This document shows, piece by piece, positions 1-6,683 of a DNA stretch of 24,212 nt. Each line of letters begins with the position of its first letter. The first letter of the stretch is position 1. The notes under the pieces were generated by a model, which saw only the letters and a list, made by a program, of their open reading frames with translations, had not been told where the DNA came from and did no database searches. Source of the stretch: JBOGGX01 sp050744245 (lineage in GTDB: Bacteria; Actinomycetota; Acidimicrobiia; Acidimicrobiales; JBOGGX01); the NCBI GenBank assembly GCA_050744245.1, contig JBOGGX010000029.1:1-24212 (forward strand). The letters run 5' to 3'. The translations under genes were made by a program, and so were the position numbers.

Positions 1-477
1 GCCCTGTTCCGGGCCGGCGCGGCCACATTGGCCGACGTCGAGACGGCCTGCGGCGACGAGTCCCCCGCCGTGCGGCGCCGGGCGGCCGAGGTCACGGCCG
101 CCGGGCCCGAGGAGCTGCGGTCGCCGATCCTCCGGCTCCTCGACGACACCGACCCCGCCGTGCTCGAGGCCGCGGCCTGGGCCGCGGGCGAATGCGACCC
201 GTGCCTGCCGGGATCGGTCGAGCGGCTGGGCCAGCTCGCGGTCGGGCATGACGATGCCCTCGTCCGGGAGGCGGCCGTCGCCGCTCTCGGGGCCATCGGC
301 GACGACCGGGGGTTGCCCGCCATCCTGGCCGCCACCACCGACAAGCCGGCCGTCCGCCGGCGGGCGGTGATCGCCCTGGCCCCATTCGCCGGTCCCGAGG
401 TCGATGCCGCCCTCGAACGGGCCAGCACCGATCGCGACCGGCAGGTCCGCCAGGCGGCCGAGGACCTTCTGCGCTGA
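1..477 (+). CDS. HEAT-repeat protein, 3' part only
   Basis: The frame is open from the first base of the window, so the true start lies upstream and only about 158 C-terminal residues are seen; it ends at TGA 475-477. The visible part is Ala/Arg/Glu/Leu-rich with a roughly 30-residue periodicity of paired helices (units around DESPAVRRRAAEV, DTDPAVLEAAAWA, HDDALVREAAVAALG, DKPAVRRRAVIAL, DRDRQVRQAAEDLL). That pattern is typical of HEAT/PBS-lyase-like repeats. Such repeats form protein-protein interaction solenoids; no catalytic motif is visible. The missing N-terminal part could hold another domain, so the function is unknown. It converges on the mreB operon, with 78 bp between the two stop codons. 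Confidence 0.8.
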   Translation, partial: ALFRAGAATLADVETACGDESPAVRRRAAEVTAAGPEELRSPILRLLDDTDPAVLEAAAWAAGECDPCLPGSVERLGQLAVGHDDALVREAAVAALGAIGDDRGLPAILAATTDKPAVRRRAVIALAPFAGPEVDAALERASTDRDRQVRQAAEDLLR

Positions 478-478
478 C

Positions 479-551
479 GTTCCCACCGACTTCCCGTGGA
501 TCCTTCCCATTCGTGGGAACAATCCACCGAACATTCCGCCCCTGGGGGCGG
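479..551. terminator. Hairpin cluster between convergent gene ends
   Basis: The gap between the HEAT-repeat stop (477) and the mreB stop (556) contains several inverted repeats. TTCCCA (504-509) and TGGGAA (514-519) enclose a TTCG tetraloop. GTTCCCAC (479-486) can also pair with GTGGGAAC (513-520). CCGCCC (536-541) and GGGCGG (546-551) lie next to the mreB stop. There is no T-run, so these are candidate terminators for both strands by structure and position only. Confidence 0.45.
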
Positions 552-555
552 CGGG

Positions 556-1566
556 TCAGCGGCGGGTGCGGACGCCCATGAACATGCCCTTGAGCCGGTC
601 GTAGTGCTCGATCACCTGCCCGGCGCCGAGCACGACGCACTCCAGCGGGGCCTCGACCAGGTTGACCGGGATGTCGGTCTCGGTCGAGATCCTGAGGTCG
701 AGCCCGCTCAGCATCCCGCCCCCGCCGACCAGGTGCATGCCCCGCTCGATGAGGTCCTGAGCCAGCTCGGCCGGTGTCTGGCCGAGACAGGCGACGGCCG
801 AGTCGATGATCGCCGACACCGGTTCCTGGATGGCGATGCGCACCTCCTCGGGCGACAGGATCACCGTCTTGGGCAGCCCGCTCATCAGGTCGCGGCCGCG
901 CACCTCGGCCTTGTACTCGTCGGCGATCGGCCACGCCGAACCGATGGCCACCTTGATCTCCTCGGCCGTGCGCTCGCCGACCGCGATGCCGTACTCGCGG
1001 CGCACGTAGGTCTGGATGGCCGAGTCGACGTCGAACGAGCCGACCCGCACCGCCTTGAGGACGACCACGCCACCGAGCGAGATCAGGGCCGTCTCGCTGG
1101 TGCCGCCGCCGACGTCGATGACCATGTTGCCGACCGGTTCGTGGATCGGGAGCCCGGCGCCGATCGCCGCGGCCATCGGCTGCTCGAGCAGCTGGACCTC
1201 GGCCGCACCCGCGCCGCGAGCCGCATCGGTGACCGCCCGCCGCTCGACCTCGGTGATCGCCGACGGGACGCAGATGACGACGCGGGGTCGGTTGAACCGG
1301 TTCACCCCCACCCGCTGCATCAGCAGCCTGATCATCCGCTGGGTGATGTCGAAGTCGGTGATGGCACCGCCCCGCAGGGGCCGCACGGCCACGATGTAAC
1401 CGGGGGTGCGGCCGATCATCTGCCACGCCTCGTGGCCCATGGCGAGCACGTCGCCGGTGCGGCTGTTGAGCGCGATGACGGTGGGCTCGTTGAGGACGAT
1501 GCCCCGGCCCCGCTCGTAGACGAGCGTGTTCGCCGTACCCAGGTCGATCGCCAGGTCGCGTGCCAG
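556..1566 (-). CDS. mreB: Rod shape-determining protein MreB-like (CTG start)
   Basis: Bacterial actin homologue that normally polymerises under the membrane and organises cell-wall synthesis. The 336-residue product shows the actin-fold motifs in order: phosphate-1 loop (A)IDLGTANT near residues 7-14, phosphate-2 DVGGGTSET in the middle, and adenosine loop VGGGGMLSGLD near the C-terminus. The length is normal for MreB. The conserved N-terminus begins at a CTG codon (1564-1566), giving LARDLAIDLGTANT, and no ATG, GTG or TTG lies upstream in frame close by. A GAGGG Shine-Dalgarno sits 8 nt before the CTG, so I take CTG as the start. It is the last gene of an operon with moaE and a small membrane protein, whose TAG stop lies 2 nt upstream of the CTG. 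It could be an Mbl/MreB paralogue; the family is certain, the exact paralogue is not. Confidence 0.9.
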   Translation of the reverse strand: MARDLAIDLGTANTLVYERGRGIVLNEPTVIALNSRTGDVLAMGHEAWQMIGRTPGYIVAVRPLRGGAITDFDITQRMIRLLMQRVGVNRFNRPRVVICVPSAITEVERRAVTDAARGAGAAEVQLLEQPMAAAIGAGLPIHEPVGNMVIDVGGGTSETALISLGGVVVLKAVRVGSFDVDSAIQTYVRREYGIAVGERTAEEIKVAIGSAWPIADEYKAEVRGRDLMSGLPKTVILSPEEVRIAIQEPVSAIIDSAVACLGQTPAELAQDLIERGMHLVGGGGMLSGLDLRISTETDIPVNLVEAPLECVVLGAGQVIEHYDRLKGMFMGVRTRR

Positions 1567-1568
1567 GG

Positions 1569-1778
1569 CTACGGCCCTCGGTTCTCGGGTTGCCGCTGCG
1601 TCCCGTTCGCCGGGCGGGCCCGGCCTCGCTGGGCCTCGGGCGAGAGGGCCTGCATCTCCCGGCGGAACTCCTCGACGCTCCAGTCCTCGGTGGTCGGCTT
1701 GCGGTGGTACAGGACGATCACGGCCGACCCGATGGCGCTGATCACGAGGGCGCCGAGCAGGAACCAGAGCGCGGTCAC
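1569..1778 (-). CDS. Small single-pass membrane protein
   Basis: A 69-residue product starting at GTG 1778, which overlaps the moaE stop in a GTGA arrangement, so the two are probably translationally coupled. Residues 4-24 (LWFLLGALVISAIGSAVIVLY) form one hydrophobic segment. They are followed by a basic stop-transfer HRK and a charged cytoplasmic-type tail containing EEFRREMQALSPEAQ, then a Pro/Gln/Arg-rich end. I do not recognise the family. Its place between moaE and mreB, with 2 nt to the mreB start, means it is co-expressed with mreB; a role near the membrane or cell-shape machinery is possible but only a guess. Confidence 0.7.
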   Translation of the reverse strand: MTALWFLLGALVISAIGSAVIVLYHRKPTTEDWSVEEFRREMQALSPEAQRGRARPANGTQRQPENRGP

Positions 1779-2245
1779 CCGCCCACCTCGCTGGCCTCGA
1801 CCGGCCGGCGGCCCTCGAGCGCCCAGTCGTCACCGCCCGCCCACGTCTCGCGCTTCCATATGGGCACGCTGGCCTTGACCGCCTCGATCGCGAACCGGGC
1901 CGCGTCGAAGGACTCCGGACGGTGGGGCGACGAGACGGCGACGACCACGGAGGCCTCGCCGATGGCGACCTCGCCCACCCGGTGCAGGATCGCCATCCGC
2001 CCGATCGTCGGCCAGCGGGACCTCGCCTCGGCGGCGATCGACGCCAACCTCGGGACGACCTGCTCCTCGTAGGCCTCGTACTCGAGCCGGGTGACGTTCG
2101 GGCGGCCGGGGGCATGGTCGCGGGCCGTTCCCGCAAACACGACCAGGGCGCCGCAGTCGGGTCGGACCACCCAGTCGGTGGCCGTCGCGATCGGCAGCGG
2201 CTCGTCGGTGAGGCCGACCCAGGTGTCGCCGGAGGGTGCGTGCAT
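1775..2245 (-). CDS. moaE: Molybdopterin synthase catalytic subunit MoaE
   Basis: MoaE is the large subunit of molybdopterin synthase, which inserts the dithiolene sulfurs carried by the MoaD thiocarboxylate into precursor Z (cyclic pyranopterin monophosphate). The 156-residue product has the normal family length. Visible motifs are GALVVFAGTARDH near residues 32-44, LEYEAYEE near 54-61, the SSPHRPESFDA segment near 105-115, and the two lysines K124 and K131 of KASVPIWKRE, spaced as the active-site lysines of E. coli MoaE. I chose ATG 2245; an in-frame GTG at 2272 is possible. A TACCAT -10 box lies 9 nt upstream of the ATG. No moaD or other cofactor gene is in the window. The gene leads an operon with a small membrane protein and mreB, which is an unusual partnership. 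Confidence 0.9.
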   Translation of the reverse strand: MHAPSGDTWVGLTDEPLPIATATDWVVRPDCGALVVFAGTARDHAPGRPNVTRLEYEAYEEQVVPRLASIAAEARSRWPTIGRMAILHRVGEVAIGEASVVVAVSSPHRPESFDAARFAIEAVKASVPIWKRETWAGGDDWALEGRRPVEASEVGG

Positions 2246-2254
2246 GACCGGGCC

Positions 2255-2260
2255 ATGGTA
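2255..2260 (-). promoter_or_regulatory. -10 box of the moaE operon
   Basis: On the minus strand TACCAT (TANNNT consensus) ends 9 nt before the moaE ATG, predicting a leader of only a few bases. No clear -35 is seen. It lies in the 60-bp divergent gap shared with the PDZ gene. Confidence 0.45.
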
Positions 2261-2290
2261 GGGCGCGCTCACCAGCCGCGGGGGTGTCGG

Positions 2291-2296
2291 TAGTGT
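2291..2296 (+). promoter_or_regulatory. -10 box of the PDZ-protein gene
   Basis: TAGTGT (TANNNT) ends 9 nt before the ATG at 2306, mirroring the arrangement of the divergent moaE promoter. No convincing -35 is visible. Confidence 0.4.
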
Positions 2297-2305
2297 CGGA
2301 TCCCG

Positions 2306-2926
2306 ATGGACGACGACGCCGACGATGTTCCCGCCGGGCCGCCGCCGCCGCCCGCGGAGCGTCCATGGCGCCACCCGTCCGAGCTCGACGAGCGGCGCTC
2401 GCCAGCACCGTCGGGTCCCGGCGTGGCCAGAGCCGGGCCCAGACGGCCCGGTCTGTGGTTCGTGCTCACCGCCTCGGCCCTGGTGGGCACCGTCGTCGCG
2501 GTCATCGCCGTCGGACTCATCAGCGAGATGCGGCCCAAGGCGGCGAAGGGGGGGGAGGCGTCGGCCGGGTCCGATCCAGGCTCGGCGAGCACGCTGGTCG
2601 GTGACGCCCCGGCGGTCAACGAGGGCAGGACGCTCGGACCCACGATCACCCGCAGGCCAGTTGCCGATCGGCCCTGGCTGGGCATCCAAGGCACCGACGC
2701 CGAGGGCGCGGTGCTGGTCACCGGGGTCGCCGAGCCCGGCCCGGCGGCCACGGCCGGGGTCGAGCCCGGCGACCTCATCGTCGCGGCCCAGCAGGAGGCG
2801 ATCGACTCGATGGCCGCCCTGCAGGCGCTCATCGCCCGGCGCGAACCCGGTGACGTGCTCGTGCTCGACCTGCTCCGCGGCGACACTCGGGTCAGGGTGA
2901 TGGCCGTACTCGGCGAGTGGGACTGA
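2306..2926 (+). CDS. Membrane-anchored PDZ-domain protein without a protease domain
   Basis: A 206-residue protein. It has an acidic, proline-rich cytoplasmic N-terminus with PWRHPSEL (residues 20-27), one transmembrane helix at about 50-73, a Gly/Ser/Ala linker, and a C-terminal PDZ domain from about residue 120 (PWLGIQGTDAEGAVL, then GPAATAGVEPGDLIVA and LQALIARREPGDVLVLDLLR). This is the layout of actinobacterial HtrA/DegP-like S1C proteases (N-terminal tail, membrane helix, PDZ), but the trypsin-like domain with its GNSGGP motif is absent. It may be a scaffold or substrate-binding adaptor outside the membrane. It is divergent from moaE and converges on the SDR gene with 6 bp between stops. 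Function unknown beyond the domain. Confidence 0.8.
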   Translation: MDDDADDVPAGPPPPPAERPWRHPSELDERRSPAPSGPGVARAGPRRPGLWFVLTASALVGTVVAVIAVGLISEMRPKAAKGGEASAGSDPGSASTLVGDAPAVNEGRTLGPTITRRPVADRPWLGIQGTDAEGAVLVTGVAEPGPAATAGVEPGDLIVAAQQEAIDSMAALQALIARREPGDVLVLDLLRGDTRVRVMAVLGEWD

Positions 2927-2939
2927 TCGGACTCAGTCC
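2920..2939. terminator. Hairpin built from two convergent stop codons
   Basis: GGACTGA (2920-2926) and TCAGTCC (2933-2939) form a perfect 7-bp inverted repeat with a 6-nt loop. The arms contain the TGA of the plus-strand PDZ gene and the stop of the minus-strand SDR gene. It is a candidate compact two-way terminator; no T-run follows. Confidence 0.4.
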
Positions 2940-3907
2940 GCCCGGCGGCGCGCCACCCACCTGACGAGCACCACCCCCCCGGCCACCGCCGCCCCCACGG
3001 CGACCACGGCGGCACCCAGGGCGATCTCCTGGCGCCGGCGCGGACTCACCGTGGCCCACGGCGCCGCCGGTGCCGTCGCCACAAAGGCCTCCTCGTTGGT
3101 GAGGCTCGGCACCCAGCCCTCGGCCCGGAGGCGGTCGTTGGCCACGACCCAGGGGTGCCGCGCGTACGCGGTCAGGCCGGGCCGATCCGGCGCCAGCAGC
3201 AGCCGCCACCGCAGCTCGGCGAGGCGGCTGGCGAACCGGTCGGGCAGCCGCACCCGCGGCCCACCGGCCAGGGCCCGCAGCGCCTCGCCGGTGATCCAGC
3301 CGTCCGGGGCGACGTTGAACGGGCCGTCGAGCCGCCGCCGCCGGGCCAGGTCGACCGCGGCGGCCAGGTCGGCCAGATGGATGAACTGAGCCGGCGCGTC
3401 GTCGCCGGCATCGACCGGACCGGCGGCGGTGCGCAGGGCCCGCACCAGCGAGCCGTCGTCGTCCTCGGCCACGGGCACCGCGGCCCGGAGCACGGCGACC
3501 GAGGCGCCGGGGTGGTTGGCGACCCACTCGCCGGCCAACCGCTCGCGCTCCGCCGCCTTGACCGCGAGCGACAGCTCGGGGTTCGGGCGGACCGGAGCCT
3601 CCTCGGTCAGCGGCACCGGGTTGGTCGACCAGGCGCCGTACACCGTCGTCGACGACAGGACCACGGCATGGCCGACCCCGATCGCACCGGCCGCCTCCAG
3701 CACGGCCCGGGTGGCGGGCGCGTCGTCGTGCAGGTGCACCAGGTTCGTCGCCCCCTCCATGACTCGCTTGAGCTCGACCTCGGCCTGCGGCCGCAGCTGG
3801 TCATCGGTGATCTCGACGACGCGCTCGACGCCGGCGTCGACGGCCAACAGGTCGAGCACGCGGCGACCGAGGGGCGTGGCCCCGGCGGTGAGGACAACGG
3901 TCTGCAC
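2933..3907 (-). CDS. NAD-dependent epimerase/dehydratase-like (extended SDR) with C-terminal membrane helix
   Basis: A 324-residue Rossmann-fold protein. The N-terminus TVVLTAGATPLGRR (residues 3-16) is a TGxxGxxG-type dinucleotide-binding loop. The strand/turn AVVLSSTTVYGAW near 81-93 and the GPFNVAPDGWITGEALRAL region match extended SDRs. At the usual YxxxK active site I read SLAVK, so the tyrosine is replaced by Ser113 while Lys117 remains. Catalysis by the standard mechanism is therefore doubtful, and it may be a binding or regulatory relative. A hydrophobic helix near the C-terminus (IALGAAVVAVGAAVAGGVVLV) followed by RWVARRR suggests a membrane anchor. Start GTG 3907 was chosen because the Rossmann strand begins there; only 17 bp separate it from the divergent metalloprotease start. 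Confidence 0.75.
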   Translation of the reverse strand: MQTVVLTAGATPLGRRVLDLLAVDAGVERVVEITDDQLRPQAEVELKRVMEGATNLVHLHDDAPATRAVLEAAGAIGVGHAVVLSSTTVYGAWSTNPVPLTEEAPVRPNPELSLAVKAAERERLAGEWVANHPGASVAVLRAAVPVAEDDDGSLVRALRTAAGPVDAGDDAPAQFIHLADLAAAVDLARRRRLDGPFNVAPDGWITGEALRALAGGPRVRLPDRFASRLAELRWRLLLAPDRPGLTAYARHPWVVANDRLRAEGWVPSLTNEEAFVATAPAAPWATVSPRRRQEIALGAAVVAVGAAVAGGVVLVRWVARRRAD

Positions 3908-3912
3908 TCGCC

Positions 3913-3918
3913 TACCAT
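3913..3918 (+). promoter_or_regulatory. -10 box, leaderless-type, of the metalloprotease gene
   Basis: TACCAT (TANNNT) is followed by 6 nt and then the GTG start at 3925, the spacing expected for a leaderless actinobacterial transcript. No Shine-Dalgarno is seen before this GTG. Confidence 0.5.
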
Positions 3919-3924
3919 GCCAGC

Positions 3925-5220
3925 GTGAGCCCGTCCGGTCCACCCGGCCCCGGCGACGAGCCGGGCGACCAGGGCGACCCCAACCCGTTCAAGGGTCTCC
4001 CCTTCTTCGGCGACCTGGCCCGGTTGTTCAACCAGGGCCCGATGAGCTGGGATGCGGCCCGGCAACTCGCGGTCCAGATCGCCACCGACGGCAAGTCCGA
4101 GCCGAACGTCGACCCGATGGACCGGATGAAGCTCGAGCAGTTGACCCGGGTGGCCGACCTCCAGGTTGCGGCCGAGACCGGTCTGTCGACCTCGGTCGCG
4201 GGACGGCCGCTCACCATGGCGCCGGTGAACCGGAGCCAGTGGGTCCAGCGCTCGGCCGACGCCTACCGGCCGCTGCTCGAGAAGATCGCCGGCGCGCTCA
4301 CCGGCGACGCCGCGGCCCGGATGCGCGACGCCGAGCCCGACCCGGCCGATCAGGCGGAGGGCGACCCCATGGCCGCCTTCTTCGGCCAGATCCGGCGGTT
4401 GATCGGGCCGGTGATGGTGGGGATGACGTCGGGCAGCATGATCGGGCACCTGGCCAGACGGTCGCTCGGCCAGTACGACCTGCCCGTGCCCCGCCCTCCC
4501 AGCGACGAGCTCCTGTTGGTGGCGCCGAACGTCCACGAGTTCGCCGACGAGTGGTCGCTGCCGATCGACGATCTGCTCCTGTGGGTGGCGGTCCACGAGA
4601 TCGCCCACCACGCGGTGCTCGGCGTCCCGCATGTGCGCCAGCGGCTCGACGACCTCATGCGCCGCTACGCCGCCGCCTTCCAACCCGATCCGCTGGCGCT
4701 GCAGCGCCGCCTCGACGAGCTCGACGTCGACCCGATGTCGCCGTCGGGGTTGAAGGACATCCAGGACGCGTTCGGCGACCCGGACGTGTTGCTCGGGGCG
4801 CTCCAGTCCGACGAGCAGGCCGCCCTGCTGCCGCCGTTGCACGCCCTCGTGGCCGTGGTCGAGGGCTATGTCGACGAGGTCATGGACCGGGTCGGCTCGC
4901 GACTGATCTCGTCCTACCCGATGCTGACCGAGGCGCTCCGCCGGCGCCGGGTGACGGCCGACCCGTCCGATCGCTTCGTCGAGCGGCTGCTCGGGCTCGA
5001 GCTCACCCAGGCCGCCTACGAGCGGGGGTCCCGGTTCGTCGACGGGGTCATCGAGCGCGAGGACTGGGGTGCGCTCGAGCGGCTCTGGACGTCGGAGCGG
5101 GAGCTGCCGACACCGGCCGAGGTCGACGCCCCCGGGCTCTGGCTGGCCCGCGTCGATCTGCCCGCTTCGCCCGATGCGCCCGGTTCGCCGGACTCGCCGG
5201 AGTCGCCCGGGCCGGGCTGA
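3925..5220 (+). CDS. Zinc-dependent metalloprotease, DUF2342 / F420-associated zincin family
   Basis: A 431-residue protein of the actinobacterial family annotated as 'putative hydrolase' or 'coenzyme F420 biosynthesis-associated protein' (DUF2342). The zinc signature HEIAH is at residues 224-228 inside VAVHEIAHHAVLG. The family hallmarks NPFKGLPFFGDLARL near the N-terminus and NVHEFADEWSLP before the metal site are present. The C-terminal half is helical (QSDEQAALLPPLHALVAVVEGYVDEVMDRV) and the last 25 residues are Pro/Ser/Asp-rich. Substrate and true role are unknown; the F420 link is by genomic association in the family and nothing here supports it. GTG 3925 follows a TACCAT -10 by 6 nt, suggesting a leaderless mRNA. 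The 3' end overlaps the convergent MFS gene by 205 nt. Confidence 0.88.
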   Translation: MSPSGPPGPGDEPGDQGDPNPFKGLPFFGDLARLFNQGPMSWDAARQLAVQIATDGKSEPNVDPMDRMKLEQLTRVADLQVAAETGLSTSVAGRPLTMAPVNRSQWVQRSADAYRPLLEKIAGALTGDAAARMRDAEPDPADQAEGDPMAAFFGQIRRLIGPVMVGMTSGSMIGHLARRSLGQYDLPVPRPPSDELLLVAPNVHEFADEWSLPIDDLLLWVAVHEIAHHAVLGVPHVRQRLDDLMRRYAAAFQPDPLALQRRLDELDVDPMSPSGLKDIQDAFGDPDVLLGALQSDEQAALLPPLHALVAVVEGYVDEVMDRVGSRLISSYPMLTEALRRRRVTADPSDRFVERLLGLELTQAAYERGSRFVDGVIEREDWGALERLWTSERELPTPAEVDAPGLWLARVDLPASPDAPGSPDSPESPGPG

Positions 5221-6596
5221 CGGGGCACCGCGGCCTGGGCCGCGGCCGCCGCGTGCAGACCGGCGAGATAGGTGAACAGGCCGAACCCGGCCACCCCGGC
5301 CACCACCAGGAACCCGAGCCGCGCCGGGATGGCCACGATGACGGGCAGGAACCCGCCGATCACCCAGATCACCTGGAACCGGGCCTCGAACCGGGCGAAC
5401 GAACTGCCCCGATGGGCGTCCGGCGCGTCCCGCTGGACGATGGCGTCGAAGGCCTGCTTGCCCGCGGTCGATGCGCCGGCCACGGTCAGCGCCAACATGG
5501 CCGGGCCGAGCAGCCCGCCCCGTCCGGCGGCGACCAGGGCGCCGATGGCGGTGACGACCAGCGACCCCTGGAGGATGCGTTCCTCCGTCGCCACCCGGCG
5601 CAGGATCGGCGCGAAGACGGCGCCGATCAGGCCACCCACCACCGACAGACCGATCACGACGCCGAAATGCCAGGTTGGCGCGCCGGCCGGTGCTCCGGTG
5701 CCCGCCGGGTCGAACCCGGCCGCCACCCGCACGGCCCGGCCGATGGCCAGGCCGACGGGGATCGGGCCGTCCTCGCCGCCACCGCGCAGGTCGAACGCCA
5801 GGAGGAACGTGAGGAACCCGACGATCCCCCGGAGCACGCCCATGGCCGAACCGCCGAGCACGATGCCCGCCCGCTGCAGCTCGGCCGTGGCCGCCGGCGG
5901 CTCCGGCCCGGTCTCGACGCTCTCCTTGGGCAGACGGGTACCGGCGAACACGGCCACCGCCGACACCACCGCGGCCAGGATCAGGGTCGCCTCGGGCCCG
6001 ACCCACGCGTTGAGCGCGAGACCGGGCAGCGCGACCACGAACCCGGCGATCCCGGCGATGAGCTGGAGCCTCGAGTTGGCCTGCACCAGCTCGAGGTCGG
6101 TGGCCACCACCGTCGGCACGAGCGCGCTCTTGGCCACCTGATAGGTCTTGGAGAGGACGAGGAACAGGAACGCCTCGGGGAACAGCAGCAGCCGGTCGAG
6201 GTCGCCGACCATGAACGCGCACACGACGATGCGACCGGCGGCGGTGGCGATGACCATCCAGCGGGCGCCGCTGCGCAGCCGGTCGAGGGTCGGCCCGATG
6301 ATCGGGGCGACGATGGCGAACGGGGCCATGGTGAGCAGCAGGTAGAGGGCGACCCGCCCCCTGGCCTCGCCGGTCGGGATCGAGAAGAAGAGCGAGCCGG
6401 CCAGCGCCACCGCCACCAGCGCGTCCGAGCAGACGAGCAGGGCATGGACCCGGGCCAGGCGGGCGAAGCGGGAGCCGATCGGCCGGCCCGCGCCCGGGTC
6501 GCCGCTCGGCCGGCGGCGGTCACCCTTCGGTTCATCGAGCGGCCGCCACCCCGACCCTTCCGCACCAGTCACCGGCCTGCATGGTACGGACCCCAC
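5016..6596 (-). CDS. MFS-type transporter with long disordered C-terminal tail
   Basis: A 526-residue product with about ten to twelve hydrophobic helices between residues 47 and about 455, e.g. VHALLVCSDALVAVALAGSL, VALYLLLTMAPFAIVAPIIG and FGVVIGLSVVGGLIGAVFAP. The cytoplasmic loop GPTLDRLRSGARW resembles the loop 2-3 motif of major facilitator proteins. Substrate unknown; a drug or lipid exporter is possible. After the last helix comes a tail of about 70 residues rich in Gly/Ser/Glu/Arg. That tail is encoded entirely opposite the 3' end of the metalloprotease gene, because no stop in this frame occurs before 5016. GTG 6596 is preceded by a GGGGAGG run only 3-4 nt away; GTG 6572 is an alternative start. 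Upstream lies repeat copy 1. Confidence 0.78.
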   Translation of the reverse strand: MGSVPCRPVTGAEGSGWRPLDEPKGDRRRPSGDPGAGRPIGSRFARLARVHALLVCSDALVAVALAGSLFFSIPTGEARGRVALYLLLTMAPFAIVAPIIGPTLDRLRSGARWMVIATAAGRIVVCAFMVGDLDRLLLFPEAFLFLVLSKTYQVAKSALVPTVVATDLELVQANSRLQLIAGIAGFVVALPGLALNAWVGPEATLILAAVVSAVAVFAGTRLPKESVETGPEPPAATAELQRAGIVLGGSAMGVLRGIVGFLTFLLAFDLRGGGEDGPIPVGLAIGRAVRVAAGFDPAGTGAPAGAPTWHFGVVIGLSVVGGLIGAVFAPILRRVATEERILQGSLVVTAIGALVAAGRGGLLGPAMLALTVAGASTAGKQAFDAIVQRDAPDAHRGSSFARFEARFQVIWVIGGFLPVIVAIPARLGFLVVAGVAGFGLFTYLAGLHAAAAAQAAVPRQPGPGDSGESGEPGASGEAGRSTRASQSPGASTSAGVGSSRSDVQSRSSAPQSSRSMTPSTNRDPRS

Positions 6597-6617
6597 GGCC
6601 CTCCCCCCGGCCGCCCC

Positions 6618-6671
6618 CCGAATGTGGGGTGGTTCTCGCGCCTATCGGCGCGCTAACCACCCGAAGTTCGG
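6618..6671 (+). repeat. Palindromic intergenic repeat, copy 1 (forward)
   Basis: 54-bp imperfect palindrome with CCGAATGTGG at the left end and CGAAGTTCGG at the right. The central arms GGTGGTTCTCGCGCC and GGCGCGCTAACCACC surround a TATC loop; this copy has two mismatches in the stem. It lies 12 bp past the stop of the anti-sigma-like gene and 21 bp upstream of the MFS start. Confidence 0.92.
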
Positions 6672-6683
6672 TTTGTTGCCGCG

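Noticed and set aside
496..1878. 460-codon plus-strand open frame opposite mreB
   Set aside because: Mirror of the MreB coding sequence; the minus-strand frame has all actin motifs.
556..2256. mreB with a 566-residue reading from ATG 2256
   Set aside because: The first 230 residues are an out-of-frame reading of moaE and the small membrane gene; MreB homology begins at 1566.
1775..2689. moaE with an extended N-terminus from 2689
   Set aside because: The extension is antisense to the PDZ gene; MoaE homology starts near 2245.
3607..6222. 871-codon minus-strand open frame
   Set aside because: It runs through the well-supported metalloprotease gene on the other strand and has no recognisable domain.
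3429..6656. Very long plus-strand open frame (over 1000 codons) across the SDR, metalloprotease and MFS genes
   Set aside because: Its translation is Arg/Pro/Gly-rich with no motifs, and it is opposite to or out of frame with genes that have clear domains; it is a by-product of high GC.
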